Positions 35,776 to 44,723 of a stretch of 64,000 bases of DNA are shown here, piece after piece (within the stretch, counting starts at the first letter, position 1; every line of letters starts with the position of its first letter). The position numbers and the translations under genes were made by a program. The DNA comes from Gordonia mangrovi (GTDB lineage Bacteria > Actinomycetota > Actinomycetes > Mycobacteriales > Mycobacteriaceae), in the NCBI RefSeq assembly GCF_024734075.1, contig NZ_CP102850.1, positions 744,001-808,000 on the forward strand, in the 5' to 3' direction. The notes beneath the pieces are model-generated. The model did not search any database, was not told the origin of the DNA, and saw only the letters and a program-made list of their open reading frames with translations.

Positions 35776-37272
35776 ATGACCGCCGTCGCCACCGAGCTGC
35801 TCACGCGGGTCCGCGACTTCATCTCCACCGACCGCCCGATGCTGATCGGCGGCGAGTGGGTGTCGGCCGCCTCCGGCCGCACCTTCGAGACCATCGATCC
35901 GGCCACCGCACGCCCGATCACTTCGGTCGCCCACGGCGAGGCCGTCGACGTCGATCGCGCCGTACGCGCCGCCCGACAGGCCTTCGACGACGGACCGTGG
36001 TCGCGGATGAAGCCCAACGAACGTGAGCGGCTGCTGTGGCGGGTGGGTGACCTGCTGACCGAGCGGGCTGCCGAGTTCGGCCAGCTCGAGGCACTCGACA
36101 ACGGCAAGGCGGCCACCATCGCGACCGCGGTGGACATGAACTGGTCGGCCGACATCTTCCGCTACAACGCCGGCCTGGCCACCAAGATCACCGGCTCCAC
36201 CGTCGACGTGTCGATGCCCTTCGTGCCCGGCGGCGAGTTCCACGCCTACACGCTGCGCGAGCCGGTCGGCGTGTGCGGCCTGATCGTGCCGTGGAACTTC
36301 CCGCTGCTGATGGCCGCATTCAAACTCGCACCCGCGCTGGCCGCCGGCAACACGGTGATCCTCAAGCCGGCCGAGCAGACCCCACTCACCGCGCTGCTGC
36401 TCGGTGAGATCTTCGACGAAGCGGGCTTCCCGCCCGGCGTGGTCAACATCGTCACCGGCTTCGGCGATGCCGGTGCGGCCCTGGCCGCCCACGACGACGT
36501 CGACAAGATCGCCTTCACCGGCTCCACCGAGGTCGGCAAGAAGATCGTCGAGGCCGCCAAGGGCAACCTCAAGAAGGTGTCGCTGGAACTCGGCGGCAAG
36601 AGCCCCAACATCGTGTTCGCCGACGCCGACTTCGACAAGGCGGTGGCCGGGTCGGTGGCGGCATGGATGTTCAACCACGGGCAGTGCTGCGTGGCCGGCA
36701 CCCGACTGTTCGTCGAGCGACCCATCTTCGACGACTTCACCACGGCCGTCGCCGAGGCAGCGGCGCAGGCGAAGATCGGCCCCGGGCTGGACCCGGCGAC
36801 CGAACTCGGCCCGCTGGTCAGTCAGGAACAGTTCGATCGGGTCTCGGGCTACCTGTCGGCCGGCCTGGCCGACGGCGCGCGCGCACTGACCGGCGGAAAG
36901 CGTTGGGGCGATGAGGGGTTCTTCATCGAACCGACGGTGTTCGTCGACGTCGAGCCGCACTTCTCGATTGTTTCCGAGGAGATCTTCGGGCCCGTCGTGG
37001 CGGCGCTGCCCTTCGACGCCGACACCGGGGTGGCCGCGGCCGCCAACGATTCGGTCTACGGTCTGGCCGCCGGTATCTGGACCACCGATCTGTCCAAGGC
37101 CCACAAGACGGCACGCGCGATCAAGGCCGGTTCGGTCTGGGTCAACCAATACAACGGATTCGACACCGCGATGCCGTTCGGCGGCTACAAACAAAGTGGG
37201 TGGGGTCGCGAACTCGGTTCGTCCGCGATCGACCTCTACACGCAGACCAAAGCGGTCAACGTCGCACTCTGA
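35776..37272 (+). CDS. NAD-dependent aldehyde dehydrogenase
   Basis: A 498-aa aldehyde dehydrogenase with VPWNFPLLM (about 174-182), the catalytic Glu in LELGGKSPN (about 268), the catalytic Cys in FNHGQCCVAGTRL (about 302) and the C-terminal FGGYKQSGWGREL. It would oxidise the aldehyde made by the alcohol dehydrogenase 39 bp downstream. A CAGGAGG site precedes ATG 35776. Chain-length range cannot be read from sequence. It is closest in look to betaine/phenylacetaldehyde dehydrogenase types. Confidence 0.92.
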   Translation: MTAVATELLTRVRDFISTDRPMLIGGEWVSAASGRTFETIDPATARPITSVAHGEAVDVDRAVRAARQAFDDGPWSRMKPNERERLLWRVGDLLTERAAEFGQLEALDNGKAATIATAVDMNWSADIFRYNAGLATKITGSTVDVSMPFVPGGEFHAYTLREPVGVCGLIVPWNFPLLMAAFKLAPALAAGNTVILKPAEQTPLTALLLGEIFDEAGFPPGVVNIVTGFGDAGAALAAHDDVDKIAFTGSTEVGKKIVEAAKGNLKKVSLELGGKSPNIVFADADFDKAVAGSVAAWMFNHGQCCVAGTRLFVERPIFDDFTTAVAEAAAQAKIGPGLDPATELGPLVSQEQFDRVSGYLSAGLADGARALTGGKRWGDEGFFIEPTVFVDVEPHFSIVSEEIFGPVVAALPFDADTGVAAAANDSVYGLAAGIWTTDLSKAHKTARAIKAGSVWVNQYNGFDTAMPFGGYKQSGWGRELGSSAIDLYTQTKAVNVAL

Positions 37273-37311
37273 CCATCAATCCCCCATCCCTTCGCAAAGG
37301 AGCGAACAATC

Positions 37312-38424
37312 ATGAAAACCAAGGCCGCCATCCTCACCGGCGTCGGCAAGCCCTTCGAACTCACCGAACTCACCCTCGACCCGCCGAAGGACGGCGAAGT
37401 ACTGATCAAGTACACCGCCGCCGGCCTGTGCCATTCCGATCTGCATCTGACCGACGGCGATCTGCCGCCACGCTTCCCCATCGTCGGCGGCCACGAGGGC
37501 GCCGGGATCATCGAGGAGGTCGGGCCGGGCGTCACCAAGGTCAAACCCGGCGACCATGTGGTGTGCAGCTTCATCCCGAACTGCGGCACCTGCCGCTACT
37601 GCGCGACGGGCCGACAGTCGCTGTGCGACATGGGCGCCACCATCCTGGAAGGCTCGATGCCCGACGGGTCGTTCCGCTTCCATGACGGCGACACCGACTT
37701 CGGCGCCATGTGCATGCTGGGCACCTTCTCCGAGCGGTCCACCATCAGCCAGCACTCGGTGGTGAAGGTCGACGACTGGCTGCCGCTGGACAAGGCCGTC
37801 CTGGTGGGTTGCGGCGTGCCGACCGGCTGGGGTTCGGCGGTCTACACCGGCAATGTGCGGGCCGGGGACATCGTGGTGATCTACGGCATCGGCGGGATCG
37901 GCATCAACTCGGTGCAGGGTGCCGTGCACGCCGGCGCCAAGGCCGTGATCGTCGTGGACCCGATCGCCTTCAAACGCGACACCGCGATCAAGTTCGGCGC
38001 CACCCACGCGTTCGCCAGCGCTGCCGAGGCCCAGGAGACGATCACCGAGATCAGCTGGGGTCAAGGGGCCGACGCCGCGATCGTCACCGTCGGCACCGTC
38101 GACGAGGACGTGGTGTCGGCGGCCATCGGCGCCGTCGGCAAGGGCGGGTCGGTGATCCTCACCGGCCTGTCGAGCCCGGAGAAGTTCACCGTGCACTGGC
38201 CGGGCATCGACCTGACGCTGAACGAGAAGTCCATCAAGGGCAGCTTGTTCGGCTCGGCCAACCCGCAATACGACATCGTCCGGCTGTTGCGCCTCTATGA
38301 CGCCGGCCAGCTCAAACTCGACGAGCTGGTCACCACCACCTACACCCTCGATCAGGTCAACGAGGGATACCAGGATCTACGGGACGGCAAGAACATTCGC
38401 GGTGTGATCATCCACGACAACTGA
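37312..38424 (+). CDS. NDMA-dependent (mycofactocin-dependent) Zn alcohol dehydrogenase
   Basis: A 370-aa medium-chain alcohol dehydrogenase. It has the catalytic zinc Cys in GLCHSDLH, His-Glu in GGHEGAG, the structural zinc cysteines in CGTCRYCATGRQSLC (about residues 88-102), and GIGGIGINSVQGA for NAD. The block MPDGSFRFHDGDTDFGAMCMLGTFSE is typical of the NDMA-dependent group (TIGR03989), whose NADH is not released and which needs mycofactocin to be recycled in vivo. It thus links the cluster to the mft locus at 0-10 kb. Substrate is likely a primary alcohol. Confidence 0.92.
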   Translation: MKTKAAILTGVGKPFELTELTLDPPKDGEVLIKYTAAGLCHSDLHLTDGDLPPRFPIVGGHEGAGIIEEVGPGVTKVKPGDHVVCSFIPNCGTCRYCATGRQSLCDMGATILEGSMPDGSFRFHDGDTDFGAMCMLGTFSERSTISQHSVVKVDDWLPLDKAVLVGCGVPTGWGSAVYTGNVRAGDIVVIYGIGGIGINSVQGAVHAGAKAVIVVDPIAFKRDTAIKFGATHAFASAAEAQETITEISWGQGADAAIVTVGTVDEDVVSAAIGAVGKGGSVILTGLSSPEKFTVHWPGIDLTLNEKSIKGSLFGSANPQYDIVRLLRLYDAGQLKLDELVTTTYTLDQVNEGYQDLRDGKNIRGVIIHDN

Positions 38425-38439
38425 CCCGCCGCACAGACC

Positions 38440-38477
38440 CCGGCCCGGACGCGATGACCCGTGCGCGTCCGGGCCGG
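38440..38477. terminator. bidirectional hairpin between the alcohol dehydrogenase and the pyruvate-kinase-like gene
   Basis: Perfect 14-bp arms (CCGGCCCGGACGCG and its complement) with a 10-nt loop in the 59-bp gap between two convergent genes. There is no T tract, as is common in high-GC actinobacteria. Confidence 0.75.
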
Positions 38478-38483
38478 ACCATG

Positions 38484-40355
38484 TCATCCGATGAGTGGGC
38501 GGCGGTCCTCATCCCATGCACCCAGGCGGCGCAGCAGTGTGCGCTTCTTGTCGACGTGGCCGCGCATCCGGGACAGGATCTCGGTGAGGGCCTCGATCGC
38601 CTCCACGATGTGCGGCCCTTTGTTGAGCATCACGCATTCGGCTCGTTCGCCGGCCGCGGCGTCGGTGACCTCGGCGCGGGTGGGTAGTCCCCGGTCGGCG
38701 AGCGAGTCGAGGACCTGGGTCGCCCAGATCACCGGGACGTGGGCGGCTTCGCACAGCCACAGGATCTCCTCCTGTACCTCGGCGAGGCGTTCGAATCCGG
38801 TCTCGACGGCGAGGTCACCACGAGCGATCATGACGCCGACGCGGCGGGTGCGCATGGCCTGCAGCAACGATTGCGGAAGCGCTTCGAAACCGGCCACGGT
38901 CTCGACCTTGAGCACGATACCGAGATCGGGGCTGTGGCGTTCGGCCAGTATTCGTTGCAGTTCGGCCACGTCCTGTGGTCCCTGCACGAAGGACAGGTTC
39001 ACCACGTCGGCGATCTCGACCACGGTGTCGAGCGCTGCGACATCGTCGGCCGTGAGTGCGCTGGTCGGCAGTCGGGTATCTGGCAGATTGATACCCTTTT
39101 CCGCCTTCAGCTTGGTGCCCTCGGGCTTCGCGCGGGTGACCAGAACGGCGATTTCCTCGGCACTCACGTCGGTGACCGCTCCGGCGATCTTCCCATCGTC
39201 GAAGAACACCCGATCGCCGACGGCGACGGCCGAGAACGCCTCGGCCAGTGTGCATCCAATATGGTGATTGCCATCGTCGGTGGGTGTGGCGGGACTCAGA
39301 TCGGCGGTCAGCGTGACAGTGTCACCCGGACGTAGCAGCAGGGCCTGCGCGAGCGCGGGAAGGTCGCCGACCACGGCATCGCCGGCATCGCCGGCATCGG
39401 GGTGCAGCAGCGTGCCGGGTGTGAGGTAGAGGGTGCGGTCGCAGCTCACGAGCGCGCCGTGCGGTGCGGTCTCTTCGACGACGAGGGTGCGTGCGCGTCC
39501 ACGCGCGTCGGTCAGGGTGATGTGGGCGCCGGTGGTCACAGATGATGGCGGCCAGGCGGGGTCATCGATCGGGATCGTGGTCTGCATGTCGGCTCCGTCG
39601 GGTGCCCGCCCGAGCCAGAACCGCGCAGGTGTGGTGACTCGGCCCAGTTGGTCACGCTTTGGACGTATCCGCACGACCTTCGGCCCGTCCTTGATGGGTC
39701 CGGTCCGCACCTTTGGTCCGCCGAGGTCCATGGCGATTCGGATCTCCGGGTCGGCGGCGCGGACGTGGGTCGCCATGGTGCGCCAGGCGGCGGCGTTGTC
39801 GTGGGCGCAGTTGATCCGGGCCAGGTCCATCCCGGCCTCGGAGCACCGCTCGACGAATCCAGGATCGGCAGCTGCGATGCCGGGCATCGTCACCATCACC
39901 CGCGCGGACCGTGCGTGCGGTTGTGGACCCAGCAACGCGAACGCGTTCCGCTCGAGGATCTCTGGGCCGGCTTCAGAATCGACGCCGAGCGGTTCGACGC
40001 CCGGCCCGTGGCCGCCCAGGACCTCGTCGATGATCCGGATGACGGCGTTCAGGTTGGTCAGCACCCCGGATTCCATGCGCCCCAACGACGACAGGCCTTC
40101 GGCGGTCAATTGGTTCTGTAGGTCGCGCAGATCGTGCGCGCGCATCGCCCGGTAGTGCACCAGGTTGGCCGCACCTGCGCGGTGCGCCGGATGGACTGCG
40201 GCGATCCGGTCCGCGGTCACCGACTCCGCCTTCCGAGCGTCGTCGCGCAGGTCGACAAGTTGCGCGCGCAGTGCGGTCAGTCGTTCCCGGCGATCCTCAT
40301 CGACTCCTCCGAGGTCGGGTCCCTCGGTTGCCGGCCCTCCGGCCTCCATCACCAC
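38484..40355 (-). CDS. atypical pyruvate-kinase-like protein
   Basis: A 623-aa protein whose residues about 150-600 resemble pyruvate kinase: RINCAHDNAAAW at the start of the barrel, MDLGGPKVRTG, the catalytic Lys in VLKVETVAGFE, GVMIARGDLAVE and VIWATQVLDSL. In place of the usual ETA after PTRAEVTD...VML is NKGPHI. The first about 150 residues are an extra helical domain, and the normal C-terminal regulatory domain is missing. It is therefore not the housekeeping enzyme layout. It may use another phosphoryl acceptor or be allosterically different. The start (ATG or TTG near 40355) is not fixed by a clear ribosome site. Confidence 0.72.
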   Translation of the reverse strand: MVMEAGGPATEGPDLGGVDEDRRERLTALRAQLVDLRDDARKAESVTADRIAAVHPAHRAGAANLVHYRAMRAHDLRDLQNQLTAEGLSSLGRMESGVLTNLNAVIRIIDEVLGGHGPGVEPLGVDSEAGPEILERNAFALLGPQPHARSARVMVTMPGIAAADPGFVERCSEAGMDLARINCAHDNAAAWRTMATHVRAADPEIRIAMDLGGPKVRTGPIKDGPKVVRIRPKRDQLGRVTTPARFWLGRAPDGADMQTTIPIDDPAWPPSSVTTGAHITLTDARGRARTLVVEETAPHGALVSCDRTLYLTPGTLLHPDAGDAGDAVVGDLPALAQALLLRPGDTVTLTADLSPATPTDDGNHHIGCTLAEAFSAVAVGDRVFFDDGKIAGAVTDVSAEEIAVLVTRAKPEGTKLKAEKGINLPDTRLPTSALTADDVAALDTVVEIADVVNLSFVQGPQDVAELQRILAERHSPDLGIVLKVETVAGFEALPQSLLQAMRTRRVGVMIARGDLAVETGFERLAEVQEEILWLCEAAHVPVIWATQVLDSLADRGLPTRAEVTDAAAGERAECVMLNKGPHIVEAIEALTEILSRMRGHVDKKRTLLRRLGAWDEDRRPLIG

Positions 40356-40462
40356 CGCACCCCTCCGTTGCAGCGCTGCCTGACTGATCCGTCAGGGCGA
40401 GTGTAGGCCCGGATCGACGGGTCGGCACGTCACACGATCCGGTCGCGGTGGCGCAGCAGGAG

Positions 40463-42436
40463 TCAGCGCGGATAGGTGACGATGACCTGCCCGGTGCGGG
40501 CGTTGCGCCAGGTGATGGTGCGGTCGGTGTGCATGGTGGGGAGCCACGGGCCGTCGTGTTTGCGGTCGTGGTCGGGTCGGCATAGGGGTGCGAGGTTGAA
40601 GGCCACGGTCCAGCAGCCGGCCAGCGGGTCGGCGTGGAGGAATTTGTGCAGGTGGTCGAGTTCGCACTCTTCGGACGGGCGCCCGCAGTAGGGGTAGCGG
40701 CAGCGTCGGTCGAGTTGGATGATCTCGGCACGCAGTGCTGCTGAGGGTGCGTAGGTCAGTGCCCCGGGTGGTGGGGTGGCGTAGCCGCCGTGCCCGGTCG
40801 GGTCGATGGGTGGTGCCGGTGTCTGGTTGCCGAAGATGATCAGGCCGCTGGCGGTGCGGGTTTCACTCGGTGGGGCGGTGATGGTGGTGGCGTGGGGTGC
40901 CAGACGTGCGGCGTGGGCAGGGTCGATCGCGCCGTAGCCCATCAGGCGGGTGGGGTCGAGGCCGGTGGGGTCGCGCAGCAGGGTCAGGCCGGGGACGACG
41001 AGGCCGGAGTCGGTGTCGGATTCGGAGTCGATGTCGGAGTCTGTGTCCGTGGTGTCTTCGGCGTCCGCGTCGTCCGCACTGTTTGCTTCGGAGTCGTCGG
41101 CCGGATCATGATCGGCCACCTCGGCGTCGGCGCGAGGTGCGGTGATGAAGTCTCGTCGGGGTTCCGGGGAGGGCTGGACGTCATCGCTGTCGGCGCCATC
41201 GCTTCCGGTGCCGGACTGTTCACTCTCACCGTCATTGTCGACGTCCCCGTCGATGTCACGGTCATCGTCGAGGTCGGCGAGGGTGATCGGCTGTTCTTCA
41301 GCCGCGTCAGGCCCACCCACTGCGGGTTCGTCGGCGGTGTCGACGCGTGCGTTGGTGTCGTCAACCGGGTTGGTGTCGACCGAGGACTCGCGCTCACTAC
41401 CAGTGACCGACAGCTTGCGGTCACCGCCATCGACCGAACTCGGTGTGGCCTCCGTCGCCGACGTCGGGTTGCTGGTGCGGGTCTGTTTGGCCGGGCAGGT
41501 GTCGTCGCCGCAGTGGCAGCGCAGTGTCGCCCCGGGGGCCTTGATGATCTCCGCGAACGCGGCCACACGTTGGGCTTTGATGCTGCGGCCGTCGCGGCGG
41601 CACACCCGCCGGCCGATGAGCGCGCTGATCCGGTCGCGTAGGTGCACACCGTGTTCGGCGGGAATGCAGGCGTCGACGGTCATGTGCCCGAACGCTTCGC
41701 TACCGATCTTCACATCGCCGAACAGGTCGGCGATGTCGTCGTGGGCCTCGACGGCCCGGTCGGGGTCCAGGGTGATGATGATCGCGTCGAGATCGGCCTG
41801 CAGCGCGGTGTCGGTGGTCGGGCGGCTGGCCAGATCGAGCACCACATCATCGAAATCCCACGGCTCATCGCCGGCAGGATCGGTCTCGGCCGCACCATCA
41901 CCGGCATCACCGGCATCGTCGGTGTCGGCATTCTCGGTGTCGAAGTCGAGGGTGAGGTCCTCGTCGGTGTCGTCGGTGTCGGTGGTGTCGGCGGTGTCGG
42001 TGTTGTCGGTGAGTTCGGCCAGTCGTGCTCGGAGGTCGCCGGTGGGGCCGGTGGCGGCGCCGCGGATGGCCACGCCCAGGCGGTGGGGGCTCAGGTCGCC
42101 GGCGCGGAAGGCATCACGGATCTTGGGGTGGTCGTCGAGGAGTTCATCGAGGTGGACCCATTCCCCGGCTTTGGTTCGGGCGATGCCCAGTTGCAGCGAG
42201 ATTTCGCCTATGGCGGCTTTGTCGGCGGCGTTGCGGATTCGGTTCGGGACGTAGTCGTTGTATCCGGTGATGCGCTCGTTATAGGTGGACTGACCGATCT
42301 GACGGGCGATCTGCATGGCCACGGCCTGGGCTTGATTGCTCAGCCGGAGGGCGTCGCGGCCGTACTGGGCCAACTCGTCGAGGCTGCTGGTGGCCAGCAG
42401 GGCGTCGTCGGCGGCACGGTCGGTGAAGGTGAACAC
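40463..42436 (-). CDS. DUF222/HNH endonuclease (13E12-repeat family), copy 1
   Basis: A 657-aa protein. The N-terminal DUF222 domain covers about residues 1-290 with an internal Asp/Thr-rich insert (TDTADTTDTDDTDEDLTLDF). A Cys cluster CHCGDDTCPAK lies near 345. A long acidic, Ser/Asp-rich linker follows. The C-terminal HNH domain starts at about 579: CRYPYCGRPSEECELDHL, N in VAFNLAPLC, DHDRKH. The family is amplified in actinobacteria (REP13E12 of M. tuberculosis) and its biological role is unknown. The last 80 residues are nearly the same as in copy 2 (58434), while the middle parts differ. An unusual repeated upstream region is given separately. Confidence 0.9.
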   Translation of the reverse strand: MFTFTDRAADDALLATSSLDELAQYGRDALRLSNQAQAVAMQIARQIGQSTYNERITGYNDYVPNRIRNAADKAAIGEISLQLGIARTKAGEWVHLDELLDDHPKIRDAFRAGDLSPHRLGVAIRGAATGPTGDLRARLAELTDNTDTADTTDTDDTDEDLTLDFDTENADTDDAGDAGDGAAETDPAGDEPWDFDDVVLDLASRPTTDTALQADLDAIIITLDPDRAVEAHDDIADLFGDVKIGSEAFGHMTVDACIPAEHGVHLRDRISALIGRRVCRRDGRSIKAQRVAAFAEIIKAPGATLRCHCGDDTCPAKQTRTSNPTSATEATPSSVDGGDRKLSVTGSERESSVDTNPVDDTNARVDTADEPAVGGPDAAEEQPITLADLDDDRDIDGDVDNDGESEQSGTGSDGADSDDVQPSPEPRRDFITAPRADAEVADHDPADDSEANSADDADAEDTTDTDSDIDSESDTDSGLVVPGLTLLRDPTGLDPTRLMGYGAIDPAHAARLAPHATTITAPPSETRTASGLIIFGNQTPAPPIDPTGHGGYATPPPGALTYAPSAALRAEIIQLDRRCRYPYCGRPSEECELDHLHKFLHADPLAGCWTVAFNLAPLCRPDHDRKHDGPWLPTMHTDRTITWRNARTGQVIVTYPR

Positions 42437-42481
42437 GACACGCTCCTTTCCGGCGACGACAGCGAGATCGGGATCGGGTTT

Positions 42482-43190
42482 GGTTGGTGGGGAATCGAAC
42501 TGCTACCAGAGTATCGGGTGGCTCCGACAACTTTGGTGGGCTGCAGGTGGGGTGTGGATGAGTTGTGGATCGGTGGTGGGTTCAGGATATCGGTGGGGTG
42601 TGACAATTCCGTTCGGGGTGACATAGCCTGCGGGACAATGCTTGCGGCGGCTCTGTCTCGGCTGGTGACGGTCTCGATACGCCCTCGGCTAGCGCCTCGG
42701 CCTACTCGACCACCAGAGGGTGTCGTCGCGGGCTCGGTTGGTGGGGAATCGAACTGCTGTCAGAGTATCGGGTGGGTCCGACAGTTTCGGTGGGCTGCGG
42801 GTGGGGTGTGGATGAGTTGTTCGATCGATGTGGGGTTCAGGATATCGGTGGGGTGTGACAATTCCGTTCGGGGTGACATTGCCTGCAGGACAATGCTCGT
42901 GGCCAGTTCGTCTCGGGTGGTGACGGTCTCGATACGACCTCGGCTAGCGCCTCGGCCTACTCGACCACCAGAAGGCTGACCTCGGGTCTACTCGACCACC
43001 AGAAGGTGTCGTCACGGTCTACTCGACCACCAGGGGGTGTCGTCGCGGGATTGGTTGGTGGGGAATCGAACTGCCGTCAGACTATCGGTCGGGTCTGACA
43101 ACTTTGGTGCGCTGCGAGTGGGGTGTGGATTAATTGGTCGTTGAGCTGTTGGGTTCAGGATATCGGTCGACTACGACAACTTTCGATGGT
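42482..43190 (+). repeat. three direct copies of the DUF222/HNH upstream module
   Basis: Copies start at 42482, 42736 and 43053, each opening with GGTTGGTGGGGAATCGAACT. Each copy carries two motifs of the form CAG-N2-TATCGG-N8-GACA, beginning at 42507/42583, 42761/42838 and 43078/43156 (spacing 76, 77 and 78 bp). All point away from the DUF222/HNH gene that starts at 42436. The same pair is found once before the second HNH gene. Copies 1 and 2 also include a TCTCGATACG-type element. Confidence 0.92.
42667..43033. repeat. extragenic TCTCGATACG ... CTACTCGACCACCAG elements
   Basis: Full elements at 42667-42716 and 42922-42971, each GACGGTCTCGATACG...CTCGGCTAGCGCCTCGG...CTACTCGACCACCAG. Two end-only remnants (TCTACTCGACCACCAG) lie at about 42985-43002 and 43016-43033. 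They are the same kind as at 11959 and 58178 and sit between the copies of the HNH upstream module. Confidence 0.85.
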
Positions 43191-43233
43191 GAGAGTGGTT
43201 GGGGACCACAGGGACCGGGGACGCTTCAAGCCC

Positions 43234-43866
43234 TCAGCGGGACCGCACCTGAATCGCAGCTGTCACCATCTCGGTCCATGTCGCGACCACCTGTTCGCGC
43301 CGGCGAGAATCGTCGGACAAGGTGTCGGCCAGGCCGAGACCGCGGGCGAGGTCGAGGGTGACCTGCGCGATTCGATGTGAATCAGGGTAGCGGTCGTCGG
43401 GATCGATGGCCGCCACGGTCATCCGGTGAGCGGCGCGCGCGAACTTTGCCTCCATCGGCAGGATGAGCTCCCGCAACGCCGGGTCAGAAGCTGCGGCGGC
43501 CCACACCTGCAGCGCCGCTTTGAATTCGGTTCCCGTATAGATGGCAACCGCACGGTCGACCGCGGCGGCCACGCGGGCATCCTTGTCGTCGGGTAGGGAC
43601 GCGAGAACACCCGACGCGGTTGAGGTCATCTCTTCGAACACCTGCTCCAGCACCGCAGTGATCAGCGCTTCGCGGGTGGGGAAATGATGTTGAGCCGCAC
43701 CACGCGACACCCCGGCACGCTCGGCGACCGCAGCCACCGTGGCCGCCGCCCACCCGTCATGCGCGAGAGCGTCCATCGTCGCCTGCACCAGCCGCTCACG
43801 AGTCAGCCGCGACCGCTCCTGGCGGGGTTCGCGCGGCACCGACGCACGGGTACCACTCGTCGTCAT
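43234..43866 (-). CDS. TetR-family regulator of the acyl-CoA/terpene-type operon
   Basis: A 210-aa TetR regulator. The helix-turn-helix (ATVAAVAERAGVSRGAAQHHFPTREALI) is at about residues 40-67. The C-terminal half is helical. The start ATG overlaps the enoyl-CoA hydratase stop by 4 bp, so it is the last gene of the long minus-strand operon and likely its autoregulator, in the place of AtuR. The ligand may be a CoA ester of the degraded substrate; this is inference. Confidence 0.85.
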   Translation of the reverse strand: MTTSGTRASVPREPRQERSRLTRERLVQATMDALAHDGWAAATVAAVAERAGVSRGAAQHHFPTREALITAVLEQVFEEMTSTASGVLASLPDDKDARVAAAVDRAVAIYTGTEFKAALQVWAAAASDPALRELILPMEAKFARAAHRMTVAAIDPDDRYPDSHRIAQVTLDLARGLGLADTLSDDSRRREQVVATWTEMVTAAIQVRSR

Positions 43867-44672
43867 CGCTGATCCGCGGTGAGATCCCACGGCGGACGTT
43901 GCTTGGACAGGAACGCAGTCATTCCCGCCCGGGCTTCCTCGGACCCGAAGAGTTCCGCCGACTCCGCCGCCCGCGCATCGGCTTCGGTCTCAAACCGCGC
44001 CAGCACCTCTGCGGTCGTCAGCGCTTTCGACGCCGCGAGCCCCTGCGGGGAGGATCGTCGGAGGCCGGCCAGCACGGCGTCCAGGCCGGACCCGAGGTCG
44101 TCGACGGTGGCGAAGGCTTCGGTCACCAGCCCGATACGGACCGACTCCTCGGGCCCGAAGGTCTCACCGGTCAGGAAGAACCGCCCGGCAGCACGCGCTG
44201 TCAGCTTCGGCAGCAGCACCAGCGAGATCACCGACGGCGCCAACCCGAGCCGCGCCTCCGTCAGCGCGAACGTGCACGATGGACCCGCCAGCACCATGTC
44301 GGCGGCACCGATCAGCCCGAATCCCCCGGCACGCACGTTTCCGTCGATGCGCGCGACCACCGGCTTGGGCATCGTCAGGATCGTGCGCATCAGATCAATC
44401 ATCGACCGCGTCCCGTGTGCCGACGCGTCCTCCACCGACATTCCGGACTTGAGTGCCGCGCCGAGATCGGCACCTGCACAGAATGTCCCACCGGTATGAG
44501 TGAGAACCACAGCCCGCGCCGAAGGATCGTCGGCAGCCGACTGCAACGCACTCGACAGCTGGCCGACAAGCGCTGCACCGAGTGCGTTCCGGTTCGCGGG
44601 TGAGTCGAGCTCGAGCGTCGCAATACCGTCGACGATGCTCGTGTGGACGACCTCTGTGGTCTCGTCGGTCAT
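43863..44672 (-). CDS. enoyl-CoA hydratase/isomerase family protein
   Basis: A 269-aa crotonase-fold enzyme. The oxyanion-hole segment is FCAGADLGAAL (about 65-75) and the second is RAGGFGLIGAADMVLA (about 114-129), where the catalytic Glu of typical hydratases is replaced by the Gly/Phe context seen here. Thus hydratase activity is not certain. In this operon it takes the place of AtuE or LiuC. It overlaps the TetR gene by ATGA and lies 51 bp after the acyl-CoA dehydrogenase. Confidence 0.85.
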   Translation of the reverse strand: MTDETTEVVHTSIVDGIATLELDSPANRNALGAALVGQLSSALQSAADDPSARAVVLTHTGGTFCAGADLGAALKSGMSVEDASAHGTRSMIDLMRTILTMPKPVVARIDGNVRAGGFGLIGAADMVLAGPSCTFALTEARLGLAPSVISLVLLPKLTARAAGRFFLTGETFGPEESVRIGLVTEAFATVDDLGSGLDAVLAGLRRSSPQGLAASKALTTAEVLARFETEADARAAESAELFGSEEARAGMTAFLSKQRPPWDLTADQR

Positions 44673-44723
44673 GTCATCCTCGCCTTCGGCTCACGCGGTC
44701 TCGTTCTCGCCCATCGGTCACGG

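Noticed and set aside
39370..39412. Repeated GGCATCGCC units inside the pyruvate-kinase-like gene
   Set aside because: A short in-frame Gly-Asp-Ala run, as often seen in high-GC coding DNA.
41642..42979. Gly/Val-rich plus-strand frame over the first HNH gene and its repeats
   Set aside because: Shadow of the DUF222 coding frame continuing into repeat DNA.
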